Source of the DNA: Anaerolineales bacterium
GTDB lineage: Bacteria > Chloroflexota > Anaerolineae > 4572-78 > J111
Direction of reading: 5' to 3'
Assembly: GCA_012032575.1 (NCBI GenBank)
Contig: JAAUSP010000513.1
Span: 1 to 5,620 of the forward strand
Length of the DNA: 5,620 nt
Both the position numbers and the translations under genes were made by a program. Below the pieces are notes generated by a model, which did not search any database, was not told the DNA's origin, and was given only the letters and a program-made list of their open reading frames with translations. This document shows positions 1 to 5,197 of the stretch, piece by piece. The number at the start of each line of letters is the position of its first letter. Position 1 is the stretch's first letter.

Positions 1-124
1 CAGGCCGGCTGCGCCCGACAATTTGGCTCAAATCGCCGGCCAGTTCACTCAAATTAGCCAACGTGATTTGAGGGCCGTACAGGTCTTTATAAACCTCTAA
101 CAATAGCTCTCTCGTCGTTTGCAT
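1..124 (-). CDS. N-terminus of a small unrecognised protein, cut by window edge
   Basis: A minus-strand frame opens with ATG at 124-122 and stays open through base 1, giving 41 codons that begin MQTTRELLLEVYKDLYGP. I do not recognise the family. The visible part is rich in predicted helix (TTRELLLEVYKDLY, then LANLSELAGDLSQIVGRSRP), compatible with a small helix-turn-helix protein, but this is inference. The start is supported by GGTGAGG at 140-134, nine bases upstream. An in-frame ATG at 178-176 would add 18 residues (MESNPFSGQLLDKVRRRN) and is also plausible, since the extension looks protein-like and a weaker GAGAG lies before it; an in-frame TAA farther upstream limits any longer form. 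It lies 131 bp after parB on the same strand, so it could be the last gene of the partition operon. Confidence 0.5.
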   Translation of the reverse strand, partial: MQTTRELLLEVYKDLYGPQITLANLSELAGDLSQIVGRSRP

Positions 125-141
125 ATTTCGCCGCCTCACCT

Positions 142-161
142 TGTCCAGAAGCTGTCCAGAA
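142..161. repeat. Two direct copies of TGTCCAGAA, 11-bp period
   Basis: TGTCCAGAA occurs at 142-150 and again at 153-161, one helical turn apart, directly upstream of the ATG at 124 and its ribosome binding site. Same-face spacing suits a regulator binding site. If the small gene instead starts at 178, these bases code for SGQLLD and the repeat may be incidental. Confidence 0.35.
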
Positions 162-255
162 AAAGGATTTGATTCCATTCTACTCTCTTTTAAAGCTTTG
201 GCAAGTTGTCGTTATGTAAATTCCGGCTTCGTCTTGGAGGGTTTTTTGTGCCCAC

Positions 256-1506
256 TCAATTGCTTTGATTGCTGTAAATTGTCACTGCATCCAGAATTGC
301 ATCAATCCGCTCACGCAGATCGCGCAAGTCTTCGACCACTTCGGCGTACTGAGTTGTAGTGGCCAGGTTTTGGGTCAGATCAATGAGATCAGGTTCTTCG
401 AGTTTGTTTAGAAAGCGCAATGCGCCTTGCACCTTACTGCGAAATTGTTCAGTGCCCGGCGAACGACGGGCCACAGGCAGTGGCTTGCGCGTCGGGGTGG
501 AGTCAGGCTTTTCCTGGGCCTCGGCTTGGTGCAGCAGTTCGGCCACCAAAGCTTCAGTCGAAGCGACCAGCGGTTGGCCGGCTTCCCTGTCCTCTTCCTG
601 AGCTTCACGCCAGCGGATTAGTTGTTGCAGGGCCTTGACCTGTAGATCGGGGCGGCTTTTGAGTTTTTGGGTAATGGGCCGGATAACTCTCTCGCTGAGG
701 TTGTGTTCGGCCACCAAATTCTGAGCTTCTGTGCCTAATTCCAGCACCCCGGTGACAAAAATGCGATACCGTTTGGAGATGTCAAGAGCTGCCTCGATCT
801 GGCTCCACGGGACCAGGACCGGCGCAGAAGGTGAACCATGGTTCACCTCAGAAGTCTCTAAAATTTCGTTTGGGGGTGAACTATGGTTCACCCCGGAAAG
901 CTCATATCGCAGCGCCCACAAACCTCGCGCTTTCTCAACGGCATTGATGTCCTCTCGCATGAGGTTTTCGATGAGCTGATGGGCACGCACGCTGATCCCG
1001 GCCTGAACCACAAAAGCCTTGATTTGACCGGGTTCGATAATTTCTGTTCCCTCCTGAATTGTTCGCCCCTCCAGAGTAAGCAGGATGTGAGACCAATAAC
1101 GTCGCTCCCCCGTTACAATGATATATTTTACGCCGGCTGGAAGGGACTCGTCCACCCGTGCCTGACGAACGGTGATAGGGTTGATTAATCCATGTTGAGC
1201 GATACTGCCTGCCAGACGGCGTAGCTCGCGGATCGAGCGCTGTGAGGCGGTATTTTCACTCTCCTCGGCCTGTTTCAACCATTCTTGCAGGGCTTCAGCG
1301 GGAGTCAACAGACCAGCAGCCAGCGCCTCACTCAAGGTTAACGGCAATAATTGGCGCGGCTGGCTGGCATCGGGCCGAATTTCCTCCAGCGGGAGGGTGA
1401 GTTGAGGTCCTTCCGGGGCGGGGCTGACGGCCTCTTCGGTGGCGGTTCCGTAAGGGTCAATCTGGCCAAAAAGGGTTTGACTCAGGCTGGTTTTCTTTTT
1501 AGCCAC
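256..1506 (-). CDS. parB: ParB-type partition protein / CTPase, DNA-binding
   Basis: This 416-residue protein is a ParB/Spo0J-family partition factor: such proteins bind a centromere (parS), use CTP to clamp and slide on DNA, and stimulate the ParA ATPase. Visible in order: LPLEEIRPDASQPRQ (38-52); an insert of about 45 residues; LAGSIAQHGLINPITV (98-113); the nucleotide-box region VTGERRYWSH (131-140, family form GERRxRA); and box II, LIENLMREDINAVEKA (178-193). A recognition-helix region around WSQIEAALDISKRYRIF (234-250) follows, separated from box II by an unusual linker (about 204-230) holding VNHSSP and VNHGSP. The C-terminus (about 300-416) is charged and helical, with a probable dimerising helix at 386-408. 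The GTG start at 1506-1504 overlaps the parA stop by 8 bp and has a very strong ribosome binding site. Family assignment is firm. Plasmid versus chromosomal origin is inferred from context. Confidence 0.9.
   Translation of the reverse strand: MAKKKTSLSQTLFGQIDPYGTATEEAVSPAPEGPQLTLPLEEIRPDASQPRQLLPLTLSEALAAGLLTPAEALQEWLKQAEESENTASQRSIRELRRLAGSIAQHGLINPITVRQARVDESLPAGVKYIIVTGERRYWSHILLTLEGRTIQEGTEIIEPGQIKAFVVQAGISVRAHQLIENLMREDINAVEKARGLWALRYELSGVNHSSPPNEILETSEVNHGSPSAPVLVPWSQIEAALDISKRYRIFVTGVLELGTEAQNLVAEHNLSERVIRPITQKLKSRPDLQVKALQQLIRWREAQEEDREAGQPLVASTEALVAELLHQAEAQEKPDSTPTRKPLPVARRSPGTEQFRSKVQGALRFLNKLEEPDLIDLTQNLATTTQYAEVVEDLRDLRERIDAILDAVTIYSNQSN
829..848. repeat. Perfect 20-bp palindrome inside parB; candidate ParB binding site
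   Basis: AGGTGAACCATGGTTCACCT is its own reverse complement. On the parB strand it encodes the VNHGSP segment. It shares GGTGAACCATRGTTCACC with the second palindrome at 873-894. A perfect dyad of this length with a close twin suits a dimeric DNA-binding protein such as ParB. It differs from the classic chromosomal parS (TGTTTCACGTGAAACA), so the assignment is inference. Confidence 0.6.
873..894. repeat. Second palindrome, twin of 829-848; candidate ParB binding site
   Basis: Arms GGGGTGAAC (873-881) and GTTCACCCC (886-894) are perfectly complementary around the centre TATG; only one base pair of the 22-bp dyad mismatches. Read on the minus strand the core is GGTGAACCATAGTTCACC, one base different from the core of the 829-848 site. 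The two centres are 45 bp apart. It encodes the VNHSSP segment of ParB. Confidence 0.6.
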
Positions 1507-2301
1507 GGCGGATCACCTCCTTGAGCAAATTGGCAAAAGCGCGAGCGCTCTCGCCGCGACCATCGTAGGCAAAAATATCCTGGCCGGCGGCGTGGGCTTC
1601 GCCAATGCTGACCCGGCGCGGGATGGTCGGCAGCAACAACTCACCAAAGGATTCAGCCAGTTGCTCCTGAGTATCGCGGGTCAGCGCCGTCCGGTCAATC
1701 ATGGTAGGGATGACGCCACTGATACGGAGGGTCGGGTTGGCCCGTTTGACCATTTCGATGGTGCGCTGTAACAACCGCAGCCCAATGAGCGGGAAAAATC
1801 CCGGCTCGACCGGGATGATAACCTCGCTGGCGGCCATCAGGCCGTTGACCGTGAGCAGACCCAGGCTGGGCGGACAGTCAATTACCACAAAATGATAGCG
1901 ATCTAAAATGGATTCCAAAGCCTGCCGGAGTTTGCGTTCCCGCTCAAAGGCGGGCACCAGTTCCAACTCGGCGCTGGCCAGTTCGAGGTGGGCCGGCAAT
2001 ATGTCGAGCGACGCTTCCGGGATCGGTTCGCTGGCGCTCAGTTTGACGGTTTTAATCACCTGTTCGGCTTCGGCATTGCCCATAATAACTTCATAGACCG
2101 TGTCAACGCCGGGTTGGCGCGGCCCGGCCGCAAAGGCAACCCCCAAAATACGGCGGTAGCGTTGGCTTGAGGGTCGGCATCAATTAGCAGCACCCGCTTC
2201 CCGTTGGCTACTCCACGGGCCAGGCCCGCGGCCAGGTTAACCGCGGTCGTGGTTTTGCCGGTACCGCCTTTTTGATTCGCAATGGCAATTACTCGCGTCA
2301 T
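1499..2301 (-). CDS. parA: ParA/Soj-type partition ATPase, interrupted by a frameshift
   Basis: A deviant-Walker ATPase of the ParA/MinD superfamily that binds nucleoid DNA in its ATP form and moves ParB-bound DNA. The first frame (from ATG 2301) shows the deviant Walker A KGGTGKTT (11-18) and the Walker A' strand [12 protein letters not shown] (38-49). The second frame, from about 2146 to the TAA at 1501-1499, carries Walker [14 protein letters not shown] and the conserved C-terminal half ([26 protein letters not shown]). The frames must join at T4G5 (2140-2148); adding one base or removing two restores about 266 residues, the usual size, joining ANATAV to GVAFAAG. It lacks the N-terminal helix-turn-helix of type Ia ParAs, so it is Soj-like. 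A ribosome binding site GGGAG lies 11 bases before the ATG. It overlaps parB by 8 bp. The break may be a homopolymer sequencing error or a true lesion. Confidence 0.88.
1510..1522 (-). promoter_or_regulatory. Very strong ribosome binding site of parB
   Basis: The minus strand reads AAGGAGGTGATCC here, complementary over 13 bases to the usual 3' tail of bacterial 16S rRNA (GGATCACCTCCTT). The GGAGG core ends nine bases before the GTG at 1506, which settles that start. The same bases code for the last residues of ParA, so parB translation is probably coupled to parA. Confidence 0.8.
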
Positions 2302-2325
2302 AGTGTGGAAATCTCCCTATTTTGT

Positions 2326-2388
2326 TCTTCTACTACCTCAAATCAGCGCTAATAGAGGCAGTAGAAGGCATCTGGCCGTAGTAGAAGA
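2326..2388. promoter_or_regulatory. Triple AGTAGAAG motif upstream of parA; candidate operator
   Basis: AGTAGAAG occurs at 2360-2367 and 2380-2387 (20 bp apart, about two helical turns), and inverted as CTTCTACT at 2327-2334. The outer two copies extend to a perfect 11-bp inverted repeat, TCTTCTACTAC (2326-2336) and GTAGTAGAAGA (2378-2388). The cluster begins 25 bp upstream of the parA ATG, where a partition promoter or operator is expected. No convincing -35/-10 pair was found here, so the promoter itself is not called. Confidence 0.5.
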
Positions 2389-2435
2389 GCCGGCTTGACT
2401 CTAAAGACTCGTTTGTAAACCACTTCATACTTTGT

Positions 2436-2481
2436 AGAGATTAGAGACTGGAGATTGGGTAATCTCTAATCTCCAATCTCC
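2436..2481. repeat. Inverted tandem heptanucleotide repeat forming a long hairpin
   Basis: Three heptads of the GAGATTN type (2437-2457, units GAGATTA, GAGACTG, GAGATTG) are followed after GGT by three AATCTCN heptads (2461-2481, units AATCTCT, AATCTCC, AATCTCC). Together they fold as a stem of about 21 bp around a 4-base loop (2457-2460), with 17 Watson-Crick pairs; in a minus-strand transcript three of the four mismatches become G-U pairs. Perfect sub-arms are GAGATTAGAGA/TCTCTAATCTC (2437-2447, 2463-2473). It lies between the ftsK-like stop and parA. No U-run follows on the minus strand, so it is not a classical intrinsic terminator, though it could end or stabilise a transcript. Confidence 0.65.
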
Positions 2482-2515
2482 ACCCAAAGAGCTGCGGTTA
2501 TTTTTGGCAGAACTG

Positions 2516-3994
2516 CTAAAGTTCACCTAATACACGTTTGCCGCGCTCAACCAGATCGCCGGCATAACGGCGACCATAAGCTTCCAAACTGGCCGCATTC
2601 CGGCTGTGCCCTGCTTCGACCCGCTGCTTGAAAAGCCGATCTTTCTCTGACTCCGATAAAACTCGCGCAGTCAAATCGGCTGAACCCAGTGGCGAAGAGG
2701 GGGGAAATGGGGCCGGGCGGAGCAGGGCGCGTAACTCTCGTTTGTCAATGTAGGGCGTCTGGACAATGCTGGGCAACTGGCCGGGCAGGTCAATCATCGC
2801 CCGGCCCGGCGGGAAGGTGATGGCTTCAGGCGCATCAATAAGTAGCCGGGCCTGACCTTTTTCGTTGGCGTGCAGTTGGACTTTACTGGCAAACTGTTGG
2901 CGATGGTCGGTGTCAATGGTAGTCCCTTTGGCGCTGGTCAGCATTAAAAATTGGTAAATGCCGAATTTTCGCAGTTCCCAGGCATGCTTTTTGAGTTCTG
3001 CCCCAATCTCTTTATTGGCCAACAAAGCCGAGGCTTCTTCGACCACCACCACAATCGGCGGCAAATAATCATCGGCCAGGCGATTGTATTCGGCCAAATC
3101 GTTGGCGTCGTAGCGGGCAAACAGAGCCGAGCGATACTGGGTCGCTTCCTGGTGAACTTCGTAGAGAGCGGTCAGGATTTCGTCGGCCTGGCGTAATAAG
3201 GGATAGCGCAGCCGGTCGCACTGCTTAAAGGCGGTCAGGCCGTGATCCTGTTGGTCAATCAGCACAAATTCGACCGGGTCGGGGCAGGTGGCGAGTTGGG
3301 CCAGCAGTGCGTTAACGAAGCCGGATTTGCCCCAGCCCGTCGAGGCCGCGACAATCGTATGAAAGAGGTCATAGAGCGAGATTGTGACCGGAACCAGCCG
3401 GCCCGCTTCATCCAGTCGCACCCCCAACACCAGATTGTGCAAATCCCCCCGCTGCCCCGGAACCACCTCAGCCCAGCGAACCAGACTGGGGAGTTGAGGG
3501 GAGGAAAGCGGGCCGGCATCAAGGGTTAGCGGGCTTGGTTCGATGGGCAGCGAGGGCGGGTTGGGGTGGCGGCTTTGCTGCCAGGCCGCCCAGGTAGCCA
3601 CTTCGAGCTGGCTAGGCTGCGTCGCCTGGCCGTTGGAGTAAAGGCGCTGGTCCAGATGGGCCGGACGCCAGCTTGCCTCTTTCTGACTGTCGCGAATGAA
3701 AACCTGCTCATCTGCTCTCGCTGTAACCACCATCACCTCGGCTTCGCGTTCGGCCAGCCGCCGCCGGGCCTGAGCTTCCAGCCGGCGCTCCCGCTCGACG
3801 CTGACGCGCTCAAAAACAAGCCAACCCCAGGCCACCAGAGTTAACACCAGCCCGGCAGCCACTACATAAGTGGCAAACTGAACGGTGAATTTTATAGAGG
3901 CGGCCAATTCATCCCCAGCCACATAAACGACATATCCGCCAAGAGCCGTCAACACAGCCAGGATGGCTACCGTTGAAAAAAGTTGCTTTTGCAT
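2516..3994 (-). CDS. FtsK/SpoIIIE-type membrane-anchored DNA translocase
   Basis: This 492-residue protein has two membrane segments (about 5-26 and 38-61), a charged coiled-coil stretch (about 62-97, VERERRLEAQARRRLAER), a Pro-rich linker, and an FtsK-like ATPase core. The core shows Walker A ASTGWGKS (217-224), a strand FVLIDQQD (243-250), Walker B IVVVVEE (314-320) with Glu where FtsK proteins usually have Asp, and a late segment LMLTSAKG (350-357). The last 50 residues (about 445-492, with AGHSRNAASLEAYGRRYAGD) may form a small DNA-binding fold. Known relatives pump double-stranded DNA through membrane pores, as FtsK/SpoIIIE or as coupling proteins of Gram-positive conjugative elements (TcpA-like); the short two-helix anchor fits the latter better. 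The ATG at 3994 is chosen because AGGAG sits eight bases upstream and the likely promoter lies inside the 41-residue extension that begins at 4117. The exact role is inferred from its parA/parB neighbours. Confidence 0.82.
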   Translation of the reverse strand: MQKQLFSTVAILAVLTALGGYVVYVAGDELAASIKFTVQFATYVVAAGLVLTLVAWGWLVFERVSVERERRLEAQARRRLAEREAEVMVVTARADEQVFIRDSQKEASWRPAHLDQRLYSNGQATQPSQLEVATWAAWQQSRHPNPPSLPIEPSPLTLDAGPLSSPQLPSLVRWAEVVPGQRGDLHNLVLGVRLDEAGRLVPVTISLYDLFHTIVAASTGWGKSGFVNALLAQLATCPDPVEFVLIDQQDHGLTAFKQCDRLRYPLLRQADEILTALYEVHQEATQYRSALFARYDANDLAEYNRLADDYLPPIVVVVEEASALLANKEIGAELKKHAWELRKFGIYQFLMLTSAKGTTIDTDHRQQFASKVQLHANEKGQARLLIDAPEAITFPPGRAMIDLPGQLPSIVQTPYIDKRELRALLRPAPFPPSSPLGSADLTARVLSESEKDRLFKQRVEAGHSRNAASLEAYGRRYAGDLVERGKRVLGEL

Positions 3995-4079
3995 GGCTCC
4001 GACTCCTGCCAAGCTTAGGGCTGGACTTCTCGATGCGAGCGTCGTCGCTACTTTCTGACCGACGTGTACCTCGGATTTT

Positions 4080-4088
4080 ATTATAACA
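4080..4088 (-). promoter_or_regulatory. Extended -10 promoter for the ftsK-like gene
   Basis: The minus strand reads TGTTATAAT, a perfect -10 hexamer (4085-4080) with the TGn extension at 4088-4086. No good -35 hexamer lies at 16-18 bp, as is usual for extended -10 promoters. Initiation near 4073 would leave a leader of about 80 bases before the ATG at 3994 and would exclude the longer 4117 start. Confidence 0.55.
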
Positions 4089-4143
4089 CCAATCTCCCCA
4101 AATCCTGCATAAACCAATTCAAGTTTTGAGAGAAATTGAAAGG

Positions 4144-4163
4144 TTAGTTACCGGAGTAACTAA
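4144..4163. promoter_or_regulatory. 20-bp dyad TTAGTTAC-CGGA-GTAACTAA; candidate operator
   Basis: Perfect 8-bp arms surround a 4-base centre in the divergent control region, about 60 bp upstream of the leftward -10 element and 140 bp upstream of the rightward promoter. It could be bound by the XRE-type protein encoded at 4364, which is inference. No gene is present in the 369 bases between 3994 and 4364; this dyad, the direct repeat and the two promoters are what I see there. Confidence 0.5.
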
Positions 4164-4274
4164 ATCGCGCCTGTGGTGGCTGGTATCTTAGCCAATTTGG
4201 CCAGACTTGTCAATATTATGGTGGCTTTTTGAGGTCATTCAGGTCGAGAATTTATAGTTTGAGTAACTAAATCG
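4154..4274. repeat. 14-bp direct repeat in the divergent control region
   Basis: GAGTAACTAAATCG occurs exactly at 4154-4167 and 4261-4274, 107 bp apart. The first copy contains the right arm of the 4144-4163 dyad; the second has only a degenerate left arm (TAGTT). Shorter matching blocks follow both copies in the same order: CGCCTG (4168, 4297), GGCTGG (4178, 4312) and TATCTT (4184, 4319). This suggests an old duplication of a regulatory segment. Confidence 0.55.
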
Positions 4275-4305
4275 TGACTATAGTACCCAAATTCGACGCC
4301 TGGGA

Positions 4306-4334
4306 TTGACAGGCTGGCTATCTTCCATTATCAT
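4306..4334 (+). promoter_or_regulatory. Sigma70-type promoter for the XRE-HEAT regulator gene
   Basis: TTGACA (4306-4311, perfect -35) and TATCAT (4329-4334, five of six for -10) are separated by exactly 17 bp. Transcription would begin near 4341, giving a leader of about 23 bases that starts almost at the AAGGAG ribosome binding site (4343-4348). Confidence 0.7.
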
Positions 4335-4363
4335 CTCTGGCGAAGGAGTGCCGCTAGATTACG

Positions 4364-5197
4364 ATGAGCCAATTGGCCCTGCTGCTCAGAGAATTTTATG
4401 AGCATTCATCCTATAAATCTATTGCTGCCCTGGCCGAAGCCGCTCAAGCTTACACTTCGTTGAGCGAGTCGTACCTTAAACGGATGCTGCGGGGCGACCG
4501 CTCCAACCCCAGTTTCGACAAGCTGATGGCTATTGCTCAGGCGTTGGAGTTGGGATCGGAGGGAACCAACCGGCTGCTCGAAGCGGCCGGTTTTGCTGCG
4601 TTGCCGGCGGGGGAGACGCTAGCCTCCACCAATCCCTATCACCACCGCCTGACCGAAGCCTTCAATCAATTGGCCCAAACTCCGGGTATCTCCGCCGATG
4701 CGATTCAGATGGCGGTGCATACGGCTACCCTGGTTTTGGATGGTTATCGCCTGACCCATGTGGCCGCCACCCAAATCGGTGGGTTGTCCCAGACACCAAT
4801 GGTGACAACTCCGCCGGCCCAAGCAGACTCGATCCCCGCTTTGCGTGCTTTGCCGGTGGCCGCGCTCACTCCAGAAGAGGGGCTGATTGACGATTTGTTG
4901 GGCGAGGTGTTGGCCCGCAGCGGCGACGAGCATCCCTTGAGCCTGCTTTTTGAATCGCTCGATGCCGCCGCCCAACAGGATCGCTGGGAGTTAAAGCGCC
5001 GCATCACCGAGGCGCTGCCCAAGCTGGTCCAGTTGCAGCCGGATGCGGCCCTGCGTTTGGCCGATCGGCTGCGCGGTGACTATCATCCCGACTACCGGGC
5101 CGACATTCGCCGGCGCGTCATCGAGGCTGTGCCGGCGCTCTATCGCTACCGGCCCGAAGCGGCGCTGCAACTGTTGGTCGTACCGGCCCCAGGATGA
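4364..5197 (+). CDS. XRE-type HTH protein with HEAT-like repeats, first part
   Basis: The first frame codes for 277 residues. Residues 4-77 form a Cro/C1 (XRE)-type helix-turn-helix domain: IAALAEAAQAYTSLSESYLKRML, then the NPSFDKLMAIAQALEL stretch typical of the last helices. A linker (about 80-200, Pro/Thr-rich at 143-170) leads to helical repeats, LKRRITEALPKLVQLQPDAAL (about 210-230) and IRRRVIEAVPALYRYRPEAAL (about 248-268), 38 residues apart, of HEAT-like pattern. The protein probably binds DNA as a repressor or regulator, with the repeats as a protein-binding scaffold; this is inferred. ATG 4364 is the only good start because TAG at 4355 closes the frame; AAGGAG at 4343-4348 lies a rather long 15 bases upstream. 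The TGA at 5195 probably results from a frameshift, since coding sense continues in another frame. Confidence 0.75.
   Translation: MSQLALLLREFYEHSSYKSIAALAEAAQAYTSLSESYLKRMLRGDRSNPSFDKLMAIAQALELGSEGTNRLLEAAGFAALPAGETLASTNPYHHRLTEAFNQLAQTPGISADAIQMAVHTATLVLDGYRLTHVAATQIGGLSQTPMVTTPPAQADSIPALRALPVAALTPEEGLIDDLLGEVLARSGDEHPLSLLFESLDAAAQQDRWELKRRITEALPKLVQLQPDAALRLADRLRGDYHPDYRADIRRRVIEAVPALYRYRPEAALQLLVVPAPG

Noticed and set aside
183..281. Open frame of 33 codons on the minus strand overlapping the parB stop, with peptide-like text (AIKAIEWAQKTLQDEAG).
   Set aside because: No ATG, GTG or TTG start, a TGA directly upstream in the same frame, and no ribosome binding site. A frameshifted ParB tail is conceivable, but the normal ParB end looks complete.
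883..1188. Plus-strand frames across parB, some 80-100 codons long.
   Set aside because: They lie opposite a strongly conserved ParB frame and have no family resemblance.
1508..1522. Plus strand resembles the 3' end of a 16S rRNA gene (GGATCACCTCCTT).
   Set aside because: It is only the complement of the strong parB ribosome binding site; no rRNA sequence precedes it.
2508..2517. Small palindrome GCAGAACTGC at the ftsK-like stop as a terminator.
   Set aside because: The stem is only 4 bp with a 2-base loop and has no U-run on the minus strand.
3995..4117. 41-residue N-terminal extension of the FtsK-like protein from ATG 4117.
   Set aside because: It contains the TGTTATAAT promoter element, lacks a good ribosome binding site and does not resemble a signal or membrane segment; ATG 3994 is far better supported.
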